In this document: piece by piece, positions 1 to 7,905 of the stretch
Numbering within the stretch: position 1 is the first letter of the stretch
Layout: each line of letters starts with the position of its first letter
NCBI RefSeq assembly: GCF_003201655.1
Contig: NZ_QJJU01000016.1
Coordinates: forward strand, 1 to 64,000
Direction: 5' to 3'
Source: Mycolicibacterium moriokaense
GTDB taxonomy: Bacteria; Actinomycetota; Actinomycetes; Mycobacteriales; Mycobacteriaceae
DNA length: 64,000 bases
The notes under the pieces: model-generated
Database searches by the model: none
What the model saw: the letters and a program-made list of their open reading frames with translations, nothing else
Told to the model about the DNA's origin: nothing
Program-made: the position numbers and the translations under genes

Positions 1-334
1 CCTTGGGCTCCTCCGGGGTTCCGTGCGGCCCGACGACGGTTGCGGCCGCCGCGTGATCCTGGGTGGAGAAGATGTTGCACGACGCCCAGCGGACCTCGGC
101 GCCGAGCGCAACCAGCGTCTCGATCAGCACCGCGGTCTGCACGGTCATGTGCAGCGAGCCGGACACGCGCGCACCCTTGAGCGGCAGCACGTCGGCGTAC
201 TCGCGCCGCAGCGTCATCAGCCCTGGCATCTCATGCTCGGCCAGCCGGATCTCTTTGCGGCCGAACTCGGCCAGGGACAGGTCAGCGACCTTGAAGTCAA
301 TGCCGTTGAGGACGTCAGCCTTCAACTCAGTCAT
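1..334 (-). CDS. sahH: Adenosylhomocysteinase SahH, N-terminal 111 residues (cut by window start)
   Basis: S-adenosyl-L-homocysteine hydrolase, cytosolic, reversibly splits SAH into adenosine and homocysteine and so relieves product inhibition of methyltransferases. The visible N-terminus contains the family stretches RLAEHEMPGLM, SGSLHMTVQTAVL and WASCNIFSTQDHAAAA, the last being the substrate-binding region. The rest lies outside the window. The ATG at 334 has a GAAGGG ribosome site about 8 nt upstream. An in-frame ATG at 358 would add eight residues and is less likely. It lies downstream of the alkB-rubA-rubB-tetR genes on the same strand, separated by 120 bp. Confidence 0.97.
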   Translation of the reverse strand, partial: MTELKADVLNGIDFKVADLSLAEFGRKEIRLAEHEMPGLMTLRREYADVLPLKGARVSGSLHMTVQTAVLIETLVALGAEVRWASCNIFSTQDHAAAATVVGPHGTPEEPK

Positions 335-411
335 GTAGAGCCCTTCTTCGTTCGTCATTGTCAATGTGCGCACAGACGTACACAGCGGCGACACCCATGC
401 GGAGACCCCCC

Positions 412-447
412 CAGCCTGCGGGCTCGCGGGACAGGCGCTTCGGCGCT
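412..447 (-). promoter_or_regulatory. Two small hairpins in the sahH leader region
   Basis: The 120 bp between the TetR stop and the sahH start can fold, on either strand, into a hairpin at 412-423 (AGCC-TGCG-GGCT on the plus strand) and one at 435-446 (GCGC-TTCG-GCGC). I could not match them to the SAH riboswitch consensus as I know it. They may be a weak terminator for the alkB operon or part of a 5' leader. Confidence 0.25.
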
Positions 448-454
448 CTGACAG

Positions 455-1108
455 CTAAGGGGTATCTACAACACCGTAGCGTTCGGCGAACGGCGTCATC
501 AAACGGGCGAGGTCGCGGGCGACGTCGTGGTTGGCCTCCGGTGGCATCGAGACATAGCTCATGGCGAGCCTGACGATGGCCCGCGCCAACACTCCCGCGT
601 CCTCCTGGCTGGTGCGCACCCAGCTATGCATGAACGTCTCCGTCAACCGTTCCGAGCACCGCGTGATGATCGGCGCGGAGTCGGTGGTGATCAGCTGCAG
701 AAGATCGGGCTTCGTGGTGCCCGTGAGCAGCGAGATCACCAGCGGGTCGGCGGCCGATTCGGCGAAGAAGTCACGGAAACCCTGCAGGAACGCGGCGTAG
801 ATATCGCCGGTGTTTCCGCCGATGGCGTCCTCGATCTGGTCCACCAGCCGGTCGGCGAGCCGCAGCGCGTAGCCCTGCGCAAGGCCCTGCCGCGAGCCGA
901 ACTCGTTGTAGATGGTCTGGCGACTGATGCCTGCGGCCTTCGCGACGTCCGACAGTGTGATCGAGGACCAGTCGCGGCTAACCAACATCTCCCGCATGCC
1001 GTCCAAAATCGAATCGCGCAGCAGCACTCGCGACGCCTCGGCGTACGGAATGCGCTGCGCGCTTCGAATGTCGCGCGGACCGGTCACACGCGCGACACTA
1101 GCGGTCAC
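455..1108 (-). CDS. TetR-family regulator of the alkB operon (Rv3249c-like)
   Basis: A 217-residue TetR-type repressor. The N-terminal helix-turn-helix is visible in ITLSDVAKAAGISRQTIYNEF (about residues 50-70); the C-terminal part is a ligand-binding and dimer domain with no recognised sequence motif. The GTG start at 1108 was chosen because it overlaps the rubB stop as GTGA; an upstream start at 1156 would overlap rubB much more. It is the last gene of alkB-rubA-rubB-tetR, so it is probably autoregulated with alkane hydroxylation. The palindromes at 2786 and 2803 are its likely operators, which is an inference. Confidence 0.9.
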   Translation of the reverse strand: MTASVARVTGPRDIRSAQRIPYAEASRVLLRDSILDGMREMLVSRDWSSITLSDVAKAAGISRQTIYNEFGSRQGLAQGYALRLADRLVDQIEDAIGGNTGDIYAAFLQGFRDFFAESAADPLVISLLTGTTKPDLLQLITTDSAPIITRCSERLTETFMHSWVRTSQEDAGVLARAIVRLAMSYVSMPPEANHDVARDLARLMTPFAERYGVVDTP

Positions 1109-1287
1109 AAGCGGGCTACCTCCACCATCTCGAAATCCGCCTTGGCCGCGCCGCAATCGGGGCAGCTCCAGTCGTCGGGGATGTCATCCCACCGGGTGCC
1201 GGGGGCGATGCCGTCCTCAGGCCAGCCCTTCGCCTCGTCGTACTCGAATCCACACTGCACGCAGATGAACAGTTTGTACTCGTTCAC
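1105..1287 (-). CDS. rubB: Rubredoxin RubB
   Basis: A 60-residue rubredoxin that passes electrons to AlkB through a single iron held by four cysteines: CVQC near residues 9-12 and CPDC near residues 42-45. The second motif is followed by GAAK, as in the electron-transferring AlkG2-type rubredoxins. The GTG start at 1287 overlaps the rubA stop as GTGA, and its own stop overlaps the tetR start the same way, so translation of the chain is probably coupled. Confidence 0.93.
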   Translation of the reverse strand: MNEYKLFICVQCGFEYDEAKGWPEDGIAPGTRWDDIPDDWSCPDCGAAKADFEMVEVARL

Positions 1288-1457
1288 TTCATAGCTCCAA
1301 TCTCTTCGAAGTCGACCTTCTCGAGTACTGCACAGTCGGGGCAGCACCAGTCTTCCGGTATGCCCTTCCACGTCGTGCCCGCCGGGAATCCTTCTCGTGG
1401 TGCACCTTTGGCTTCGTCGTAGGTGTAGTCGCAGCCGGGGCATTTGAAGGTGCTCAC
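1284..1457 (-). CDS. rubA: Rubredoxin RubA (57 aa)
   Basis: A small rubredoxin of 57 residues with iron-ligand pairs CPGC (6-9) and CPDC (39-42), the latter preceded by an extra Cys (WCCPDC). It reads VSTFKCPGCDYTYDEAKG at the N-terminus and ends in EEIGAMK. The GTG start at 1457 overlaps the alkB stop, and its TGA overlaps the rubB start. By position and sequence it is the M. tuberculosis Rv3251c counterpart. It is easily missed because a longer unrelated frame covers the same DNA on this strand. Confidence 0.92.
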   Translation of the reverse strand: MSTFKCPGCDYTYDEAKGAPREGFPAGTTWKGIPEDWCCPDCAVLEKVDFEEIGAMK

Positions 1458-2722
1458 TGGGAAACTCCAGCCGCTCCATCTTCTGCTCTTCGCGCAAGCG
1501 GCTCATCGCCGTACTTGGCCAGCACCCTTTCGCGCATCCGCGGATGGATGTTCACTCGGCTGAGGTCGCCGTCGTAGTGATCGAGCACCCGGTGATCCAT
1601 CACCTTGCGCCACAGCGGCGGGAAGTACGTCAGCCCGATCATCGACGCGTAGCCGCTCGGCAGGTTCGGCGCGCCTTCCATGCTGCGCAGCGTCTGGTAG
1701 CGCCGGGTCGGGTTGGCGTGGTGATCGCTGTGCCGCTGCAGGTGATACAGGAACAGGTTGGTGACGATGTGGTCGGAGTTCCAGCTGTGGGCAGGCGCGC
1801 ACCGCTCGTAGCGACCGCTCTCCAGCTTCTGTCGCAGCAGGCCGTAGTGCTCGAGGTAGTTGACCGTCTCGAGAAGCGTGAACCCGAACACCGCGGAGAT
1901 GAGGATGTAGGGAATGAGCGCCAGTCCGAAGACCGCGATCAGCGCGCCGTAGAACACCACGGACATCGCCCACGCGTTCAGGACGTCGTTGGACCAGTAC
2001 GTTCTTGGATCCCATGGGCTCCGTCCACTCCGGCGCAGCCGCTGGGCCTCCAGCTCCCACGACGACTTCGCGCTACCCCACACGCTGCGCGGCAGGAACT
2101 CCCAGAACGTCTCGCCAAAGCGGGCCGACGCGGGATCCTCCGGGGTGGCAACGCGGACGTGGTGGCCGCGGTTGTGCTCGATGTAGAAGTGGCCGTACCA
2201 GGTCTGGGCCAGCGTGATCTTGGCCAGCCAGCGTTCCAGCTCGTCCTTCTTATGACCCATCTCGTGGGCGGTGTTGATGCCCACCCCTCCGAGCATGCCG
2301 ACCGACAGCGCCAGACCGATCTTGGCGGCCCAACTCAGCGATCCGTCGAACCCGAGCCAGCTCAGATCCGATGCGGTGAACAGATACGCGCCAAGGATCA
2401 CGCTGGCGTACTGGAACGGGATGTAGATGTAGGTGCAGTAGCGGTAGTACCTGTCGTTCTCCAGTCGCTCCATCACCTCATCTGGCGGGTTCTGCCCGTC
2501 GGGGCCGAACCGCAGGTCAAGTGCCGGCAGCAGGACATAGAGCAGGATCGGGCCGATCCAGAACGGCACCTGCGCCGCCACATGCCAGCCCCACTGGTTG
2601 AACGCCCACACCAGCGGCAGCATGACGAACAGCGCCGTCGGCGCAATCAGTCCCATCAGCCACAGGTAGCGCTTCTTGTCGCGCCACTGAACGATCTCGA
2701 TCTCGGAAAGTTGCGTGGTCAC
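1454..2722 (-). CDS. alkB: Alkane 1-monooxygenase AlkB
   Basis: An integral membrane non-haem di-iron hydroxylase that oxidises the terminal carbon of medium-chain n-alkanes, using electrons from rubredoxin. The 422-residue protein has the diagnostic histidine boxes HEMGHKK (153-159), HNRGHH (183-188), the NYLEHYG motif (288-294) and RHSDHH (330-335), with several hydrophobic helices between residues 18 and 280. The GTG start at 2722 has a GGAGG six bases upstream; an ATG five bases upstream runs straight into a stop. It is the first gene of a four-gene overlapping operon with rubA, rubB and a TetR gene. Confidence 0.97.
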   Translation of the reverse strand: MTTQLSEIEIVQWRDKKRYLWLMGLIAPTALFVMLPLVWAFNQWGWHVAAQVPFWIGPILLYVLLPALDLRFGPDGQNPPDEVMERLENDRYYRYCTYIYIPFQYASVILGAYLFTASDLSWLGFDGSLSWAAKIGLALSVGMLGGVGINTAHEMGHKKDELERWLAKITLAQTWYGHFYIEHNRGHHVRVATPEDPASARFGETFWEFLPRSVWGSAKSSWELEAQRLRRSGRSPWDPRTYWSNDVLNAWAMSVVFYGALIAVFGLALIPYILISAVFGFTLLETVNYLEHYGLLRQKLESGRYERCAPAHSWNSDHIVTNLFLYHLQRHSDHHANPTRRYQTLRSMEGAPNLPSGYASMIGLTYFPPLWRKVMDHRVLDHYDGDLSRVNIHPRMRERVLAKYGDEPLARRAEDGAAGVSQ

Positions 2723-2785
2723 TGCATGCCTCCTCGTGTGAGTGCCATCACCTCTTGGAGTTGACTATATAGCCACTTTTGTCGC

Positions 2786-2797
2786 GTGTCTAGACAC
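2786..2797. promoter_or_regulatory. Perfect 12-bp palindrome, putative TetR operator
   Basis: GTGTCTAGACAC is a perfect inverted repeat in the 131-bp gap between divergent alkB and the flavin monooxygenase gene. Its position 64 bp upstream of the alkB start suits a repressor site. The regulator is inferred to be the TetR protein of the operon. Confidence 0.5.
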
Positions 2798-2802
2798 AGA
2801 GC

Positions 2803-2822
2803 TATGTTTTGTAAAATACATA
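2803..2822. promoter_or_regulatory. 20-bp imperfect palindrome, putative operator
   Basis: TATGTTTTGTAAAATACATA pairs at 8 of 10 positions around its centre and is AT-rich in a GC-rich genome. It sits 32-51 bp upstream of the flavin monooxygenase start, over where a -35 region would fall. It could be a TetR-type site or simply promoter DNA. Confidence 0.4.
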
Positions 2823-2840
2823 TCGCGCACGAACGCCTAG

Positions 2841-2846
2841 TACTCT
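2841..2846 (+). promoter_or_regulatory. Candidate -10 box (TACTCT) for a leaderless transcript
   Basis: TACTCT fits the actinobacterial TANNNT -10 pattern and ends 7 nt before the ATG at 2854. There is no purine-rich ribosome site upstream of that ATG, so transcription probably begins at or next to the start codon. Confidence 0.45.
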
Positions 2847-2853
2847 CCCCACC

Positions 2854-4224
2854 ATGGGGCGGAGCGGGAACCACGCTGTCGTGATCGGGGCCAGTTTGGC
2901 CGGCTTGTGCGCAGCGCGGGTGCTGTCGGATTTCTACGACCGGGTGACGGTCTACGAGCGCGACGAGCTACCCGACGGCCCGGCCAACCGGTCCGCGGTG
3001 CCCCAGGGCAGGCACGTCCACCTGCTGATGGCGCGCGGCGCCGCCGAATTCGACTCGCACTTCCCCGGCCTGCTCGACGACATGGTCGCCGACGGGGTGC
3101 CGATACTGGAGAACCGGCCCGACTGTATTCACTTCGGCGCGGCCGGACACGTACTTGGCACGGCCACCACGTTGCGCGACGAGTTCACGGCCTACGTCCC
3201 GAGCCGGCCGTATCTCGAATGGCAGATCCGGCGCCGGGTCGACAAGATCCCCAATGTCGAGATGGTTCCCGCCGCGGTCAGTGAACCCCGATTCGACGCC
3301 ACCCGGCAGCGGGTGACCGGCGTGCTGCTCGATTCCGGTGACGCTGTGGACGCCGACCTCGTCGTCGACGCTGCCGGGCGAGGCACTCGGCTCCCGGTGT
3401 GGTTGGAGCAGTGGGGCTTTGCACGACCGCGGGAGGACACCGTCGAGGTCGGGATCGCGTACGCGACCCATCAGGTCCACATCCCCGAGGGCCTGCTCAA
3501 GGAGAAGGTCGTCGTCGCCGGTGCTTCGCGCGCAGAGCCGATTGGGCTCGGCATGCTGTTCTACGAGGACGGCAACTGGGGCTTGACGACGTTCGGGATC
3601 AACAAGGTAGAGCCGCCGCAGAACTTCGCCGAGATGTGCGACGCTGCCGACCGGATCCTGCCTGATCGCTTCGCCAGCGCGATTCGCCAGGGCACTCCCA
3701 TCGGCGAGGTGGCCTTCCACAAGTACCCGACCAGCCGGTGGCGCCGGTACGACGAGCTGAAGCAGTTCCCGGACGGCATCATCCCGTTCGGCGATGCGGT
3801 GGTGAGTTTCAACCCGACGTTCGGCCAAGGCATGACCATGACGGCGATCCAGGCGGGCAACCTGCGCACCGCTCTCGAATCACGGGACACCAACCTCGCG
3901 GGCGTTCTCGCAAAGGCGACGGCGAAGACCACGTGGCCGGTCTGGATCATGACCACCATCGGCGACCTGGCGCTGCACAATGCCACCGGTGAGGCCAAAT
4001 GGTGGTTCAAGCCGGTTGGCAGTCTGTTTGATCAGTTCCTCGGCGCCGCGGAGACGGATGCCGTTCTGGCCGAATGGTTCTTGCGCAGGTTCAGTCTGCT
4101 CGACAGCCTCTACATGGTCCCGTCGGCACGACTGGTCGGCCGCACCATCCGGCACAACATGCGGCTGTTGCTTGCCGAGAAGCGGGCGGGCCGGACGACT
4201 GCAGTCTCTGCACCGACCGGCTAA
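2854..4224 (+). CDS. FAD-dependent monooxygenase (Rv3254-like)
   Basis: A 456-residue flavoprotein of the PHBH / halogenase-like superfamily. The Rossmann dinucleotide motif IGASLAGLCAARVL starts near residue 11, and a second FAD contact GDAVVSFNPTFGQGM lies near residue 312. An N-terminal NADPH domain and membrane helices are not evident. The substrate is unknown. Its place, divergent from the alkB operon across two palindromes, suggests joint control with alkane oxidation; M. tuberculosis keeps a homologue (Rv3254) near alkB. No ribosome site is seen before the ATG, which fits a leaderless mRNA. Confidence 0.85.
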   Translation: MGRSGNHAVVIGASLAGLCAARVLSDFYDRVTVYERDELPDGPANRSAVPQGRHVHLLMARGAAEFDSHFPGLLDDMVADGVPILENRPDCIHFGAAGHVLGTATTLRDEFTAYVPSRPYLEWQIRRRVDKIPNVEMVPAAVSEPRFDATRQRVTGVLLDSGDAVDADLVVDAAGRGTRLPVWLEQWGFARPREDTVEVGIAYATHQVHIPEGLLKEKVVVAGASRAEPIGLGMLFYEDGNWGLTTFGINKVEPPQNFAEMCDAADRILPDRFASAIRQGTPIGEVAFHKYPTSRWRRYDELKQFPDGIIPFGDAVVSFNPTFGQGMTMTAIQAGNLRTALESRDTNLAGVLAKATAKTTWPVWIMTTIGDLALHNATGEAKWWFKPVGSLFDQFLGAAETDAVLAEWFLRRFSLLDSLYMVPSARLVGRTIRHNMRLLLAEKRAGRTTAVSAPTG

Positions 4225-4262
4225 CCGCGCGATAATGGAGGCCCTGGTGATCGGAGGCCACC

Positions 4263-4574
4263 ATGAGTTCGTTGATCCGGCCGCTGGAAGACGTCGCCTC
4301 GCGCGAGATTTCGTACTGGTTGGCGCCCGGCGGCAGGGACAACGGCGTGTGGGCCGATATCTGGGTATTGGTCGCCGACCTCGAAACCGATGATGCCAGT
4401 GAGGTTCTCGACCTGTTGGCGATGGCCGACGTCGGTGGCTATGCGGCGATTCCTGGTGGCTGCCGAGCCCGCGCGAAAGGACCGGTCTGCGCCCGCCTGT
4501 GGGTGGACGGGATGCAATACGGCCGCGCCGAGGACGTGTTGATGCGGTTCATGCGGGCTCGCCGTTGCCGGTAG
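4263..4574 (+). CDS. Small hypothetical protein
   Basis: I do not recognise this 103-residue protein. It has no signal peptide or membrane segment. It is mixed alpha/beta in appearance with a conserved-looking YWLAPGGRDNGVWADIWVLV segment (residues 18-37) and a basic C-terminus. A GGAGG lies six bases before the ATG, which supports it as a real gene. The gap to the next gene is short (25 bp to DUF808), so the two may be co-transcribed, although a -10-like box lies at the end of this gene. Confidence 0.6.
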   Translation: MSSLIRPLEDVASREISYWLAPGGRDNGVWADIWVLVADLETDDASEVLDLLAMADVGGYAAIPGGCRARAKGPVCARLWVDGMQYGRAEDVLMRFMRARRCR

Positions 4575-4577
4575 GTT
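4572..4577 (+). promoter_or_regulatory. Candidate -10 box (TAGGTT) for a leaderless transcript
   Basis: TAGGTT fits TANNNT and ends 7 nt before the ATG at 4585, which opens a five-codon mini-ORF ahead of the DUF808 gene. It overlaps the last codons of the preceding small gene. Confidence 0.4.
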
Positions 4578-4584
4578 CGTTGCC

Positions 4585-4602
4585 ATGACGGAGACGCGAT
4601 GA
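4585..4602 (+). CDS. Putative 5-aa leader peptide (MTETR)
   Basis: ATG ACG GAG ACG CGA TGA encodes MTETR, and its stop overlaps the DUF808 start as ATGA. The ATG sits 7 nt after a TANNNT box, where leaderless translation would start. The likely role is to load ribosomes onto the downstream gene by termination-reinitiation. There is no codon bias or conservation evidence here, so this is inference from layout alone. Confidence 0.35.
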   Translation: MTETR

Positions 4603-5543
4603 GCGCGGGTCTGTTCGGACTTCTCGACGACATTGCCGCTCTCGCCAGGCTGGCGGCCGCGTCGGTCGACGACATCGGTGCCGCGGCCGGGCGAGCGACC
4701 GCAAAGGCGGCTGGCGTAGTCATCGACGACACCGCGGTGACACCCCAATACGTCCACGGGATCACCGCCGATCGCGAACTGCCGATGATCAAGCGGATCG
4801 CGATCGGATCCCTGCGCAACAAGCTGATATTCATCCTGCCCGCCGCGTTGCTGCTGAGTCAGTTCGTGCCGTGGCTGCTGACACCGATCTTGATGATCGG
4901 CGCCACCTACCTCTGCTACGAGGGGGCGGAGAAGGTAGTGGGCCGAATCCTCGGCCACGACGCGCACGCCGCGCCCACCACGACCGCGGGCGAGGACGCC
5001 GAAAAGCAGATGACCTCCGGCGCGATTCGGACCGACTTCATCCTGTCCGCCGAGATCATGGTGATCGCGCTGAACGAGGTGGCCGATCAGCCGTTCCTAC
5101 CCCGGCTGATCATCCTCGTCGTCGTCGCCCTGGTCATCACCGTCGCGGTGTACGGCGTTGTCGCCCTCATCGTCAAGATGGACGACATCGGATTGAGCCT
5201 CGCCCAACGCACCTCACGCTTCGCGCAGACGGTGGGACGTGGCTTGGTCACCGCGATGCCCAAACTGCTTGCGGCGCTGTCGGCCATCGGCACGGTCGCA
5301 ATGCTCTGGGTCGGCGGACACATTCTGCTCGTTGGAACTGATGCCGTCGGCTGGCATGGACCCTATGGTCTGGTCCATCACGCAGAGGAGTTCGTCCACC
5401 ACGCCGTCCAGGGCGCAGGCGGGCTGCTGGCGTGGTTGGTCAACACTGCGGCGTCGGCAGTGGTCGGCTTGGTTGTCGGCGCCGTCGTCGTCGCGGTCGT
5501 GACGGTGCTGCGCCGCTTCGGGCAGCGCGGCGCGAAGGCGTGA
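4599..5543 (+). CDS. DUF808 family membrane protein (YedI-like)
   Basis: A 314-residue inner-membrane protein of the DUF808/YedI family; the function is unknown. The N-terminus MSAGLFGLLDDIAALARLAA and the motif YVHGITADRELPMIKRIAIG near residue 50 are typical of the family. About five to six hydrophobic segments follow (roughly 77-105, 148-200, 220-250, 275-305). The start codon overlaps the stop of a five-codon mini-ORF, suggesting coupled translation. It ends 7 bp before the convergent manA gene. Confidence 0.88.
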   Translation: MSAGLFGLLDDIAALARLAAASVDDIGAAAGRATAKAAGVVIDDTAVTPQYVHGITADRELPMIKRIAIGSLRNKLIFILPAALLLSQFVPWLLTPILMIGATYLCYEGAEKVVGRILGHDAHAAPTTTAGEDAEKQMTSGAIRTDFILSAEIMVIALNEVADQPFLPRLIILVVVALVITVAVYGVVALIVKMDDIGLSLAQRTSRFAQTVGRGLVTAMPKLLAALSAIGTVAMLWVGGHILLVGTDAVGWHGPYGLVHHAEEFVHHAVQGAGGLLAWLVNTAASAVVGLVVGAVVVAVVTVLRRFGQRGAKA

Positions 5544-5550
5544 TCGCCCT

Positions 5551-6777
5551 CTACAGCCCCACCGTCACCCGGAACAACTTCGTCGGAGTCTGCGCAACCA
5601 AGCGGATCGGCCCATCGTCGGCGGCCACCCATGCTGCCGCCCCGCGCTCGAGTGTCACCGCGGTGGATTTTGCGTGCACCACCGTCGAACCCTCGGTGCA
5701 CAGCAGGATCTGAGGCCCGTCGTGCCGCGTCGGCGCGTCGATCTCATGGCCCAGTTGCTCGCCGTCGATGCACAGCACCGACACCGCGAACTCCGGTGCA
5801 GGCGTGTTGTACACGAGTTCTGTTCCGTCCCTGGTGATTCGAGGATGGATGACATCATCGGTCGCCGGCGTGAAGTCGAGCACTCGCAGCAATTCGGGCA
5901 CGTCGACGTGTTTGGGGGTGAGCCCGCCGCGCAGCACGTTGTCGGAGTTGGCCATCACCTCGACGCCGACGCCCTGCAGGTACGCGTGCAGGTTGCCCGC
6001 AGGCATATAGATGGCGTCCCCCGGCTTGAGGCTAAGCCGGTTCAGCAGCAGCGAGGCGAGCACACCGGCGTCGCCAGGGTATCGCTCACCGAGCTCGAGC
6101 ACGGTCTTGGCCTCTGGCGCGAACTTCTTTTCACCCGACCGCAGGTAATGGATCGCGCCCTCGATCACCGCGGGCACCAGTACGTCCAGGTCGGGCTGCG
6201 GGGCGGTGATCCACGTGGTGAACAGGGCTCGCAGGCCGTCGGCGTCGGATTGACCGGACAGCAGGTTGACGAACGGGTCGAGGTCGGTGACCGCAAGCGC
6301 GCGCATCAACTCGACGCTGCTCGCAGCGGATCGGAATCCGGCGAGAGCCTCGAATTCCCCTAGGGCTACCAGCAATTCGGGCTTGTGGCTGCGGTCGCGG
6401 TAGTTGCGGGTAGGCGCTGTGACGGGAATGCCCAGCTTCTCCTCGCGGGCGAACCCCTCCACCGCCTGCTCGGCGCTCGGATGCGCCTGCAGCGACAGCG
6501 GTTCGTCGGCTGCGAGCACCTTGACCAGGAAAGGCAGGCAGTCGCCGAAGCGGCCGCGAACGGCTGCGCCAAGCTGACCCTCCGGATCGTCTCGCAGGGC
6601 GTCGAGTAGCGACCGCTCACCCTCGTCGGTTTCCAGCCATGCCGGATCGCCGGGGTGCGCCCCAAACCACAACTCTGCCTCGGGATGCGCTGTGGGACTT
6701 GGCCGTCCGGTGAAATCGGCAATCGCGGTTCGCGAACCCCAAGCATAGGTCCGCACCGCTCCCCGTAGCAGGTGCAC
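5551..6777 (-). CDS. manA: Mannose-6-phosphate isomerase, class I
   Basis: Zinc enzyme that interconverts fructose-6-P and mannose-6-P, the entry point for GDP-mannose, PIMs, LAM and polyprenyl-P-mannose. At 408 residues it is full length. Zinc ligands are visible in LQAHPSAEQA (Gln and His), HKPELLVAL (Glu) and the cupin His in PAGNLHAYLQG; the family signature continues with NSDNVLRGGLTPKHVD. The GTG start at 6777 lies 5 bp after the stop of the TobH-like gene, so manA, that gene and pmmA form one operon supplying mannose-1-P. Confidence 0.96.
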   Translation of the reverse strand: MHLLRGAVRTYAWGSRTAIADFTGRPSPTAHPEAELWFGAHPGDPAWLETDEGERSLLDALRDDPEGQLGAAVRGRFGDCLPFLVKVLAADEPLSLQAHPSAEQAVEGFAREEKLGIPVTAPTRNYRDRSHKPELLVALGEFEALAGFRSAASSVELMRALAVTDLDPFVNLLSGQSDADGLRALFTTWITAPQPDLDVLVPAVIEGAIHYLRSGEKKFAPEAKTVLELGERYPGDAGVLASLLLNRLSLKPGDAIYMPAGNLHAYLQGVGVEVMANSDNVLRGGLTPKHVDVPELLRVLDFTPATDDVIHPRITRDGTELVYNTPAPEFAVSVLCIDGEQLGHEIDAPTRHDGPQILLCTEGSTVVHAKSTAVTLERGAAAWVAADDGPIRLVAQTPTKLFRVTVGL

Positions 6778-6781
6778 TCGC

Positions 6782-7888
6782 TTAACCTCGAACCAGTCGC
6801 AGGTAGGTGGCCGCCATTTCTAACCGAACGGCCAGCGTTGCCAATTGTTGTTCAGGACGCCCTGGCGCCGCGACGGCAGCCGGTGTGTCCACCATTCCCA
6901 ATCCCTCCGGCACGTCATCGGCGTTGATCACGTCGACGCCGTCGAGTCCGCTCACCCGCGCGACCACAACCGGCCGCTCGGCGTCGGTGGCCAAGACGAA
7001 GATACGGACCCGCCGCGGCAGTGGACCATCGATCTGCTCGTCATGGAATATCGACTCTTCACGGTCGGCGCCGGACAGTCCCGTCGGGTCACCGATACCG
7101 CCGCGCAGCGCGACAAGCGCATCGGCCAATCCGACCGCAGCCACCGCCTCGTGCGCGATCCGCAGTAGGACTGCCGCGCCGTGTCGGGCCAGCGCGAGCG
7201 TGCCTGCGTTGTCGCCAGCCAGCACCACGTCGCGTCCCGACATCCGTTCCGCAAGCGTCTTAGCAGGATTGGTGAACAGCTCACGTCCGGCACTGTTGCG
7301 GAACGCCTCCGCATCCAGCTCGTCGGCCAGCGCGGCGAGGTCCACCCGCAGGCTCGGATCCACCACTTGCAACACCGCCAGGCCTGCCGCCAGGTAGCGG
7401 GCCAGACCGAATTCGTCGCGGACCGAAACGCGGGGCGCCAGTGACACCGACCGCCCGGCGGTCGCGTCGCGTAGCGGACCTTCGTAGGGCGCGACCACAA
7501 TGACCCGGGCTCCACGGCGCACACCGGTCGCTGCCGCTGAAACCAGAGCGTGGTCGCCAGGATCGTCACCGGCGAGGATCAGTACATCGAGTGCGCCGAT
7601 CCACGGCGGCGCCTCCGACGCCACGACGATCGGAGCCGCCAACGATGCGCCAAGCGTCGCCGAAAGCATCGTGCCCGCCGTCTCGGCGTTGCCGCGGCCG
7701 GCGACCCAGATGATTGTGCGTGGCGGCTGGTCGGACTTCAGCGAATCCAGGTCGCCCTCGTCGAGGGCCGCTGCGGTGGCGCGCACCTGCGCACCGGCCA
7801 TCGAGGCCGCAAGCAGCAAGCCGTCTCGGTCGGCCGCGAGCAGGCCTTCCGCATCGTCGAGGTCGACGACGGCTTGGGTGGCATTCAC
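6782..7888 (-). CDS. SIS-domain / TobH-like protein (Rv3256c-like)
   Basis: A 368-residue protein conserved between pmmA and manA in mycobacteria and often named TobH-like. It has a sugar-phosphate-binding (SIS / phosphoglucose-isomerase-like) layout: WVAGRGNAETAG near residue 60 and a second half with GRDVVLAGDNAGTLALARHGA near 215. The reaction is not known; location in the mannose operon suggests a role in mannose-phosphate metabolism. It starts 17 bp after pmmA stops. Confidence 0.8.
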   Translation of the reverse strand: MNATQAVVDLDDAEGLLAADRDGLLLAASMAGAQVRATAAALDEGDLDSLKSDQPPRTIIWVAGRGNAETAGTMLSATLGASLAAPIVVASEAPPWIGALDVLILAGDDPGDHALVSAAATGVRRGARVIVVAPYEGPLRDATAGRSVSLAPRVSVRDEFGLARYLAAGLAVLQVVDPSLRVDLAALADELDAEAFRNSAGRELFTNPAKTLAERMSGRDVVLAGDNAGTLALARHGAAVLLRIAHEAVAAVGLADALVALRGGIGDPTGLSGADREESIFHDEQIDGPLPRRVRIFVLATDAERPVVVARVSGLDGVDVINADDVPEGLGMVDTPAAVAAPGRPEQQLATLAVRLEMAATYLRLVRG

Positions 7889-7905
7889 GTGGATCCCTCA
7901 GTATC

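Noticed and set aside
335..454. SAH riboswitch before sahH
   Set aside because: Hairpins are present but the conserved consensus stretches are not seen.
1544..2764. 406-aa plus-strand frame opposite alkB
   Set aside because: Shadow; alkB has all histidine boxes and a good ribosome site.
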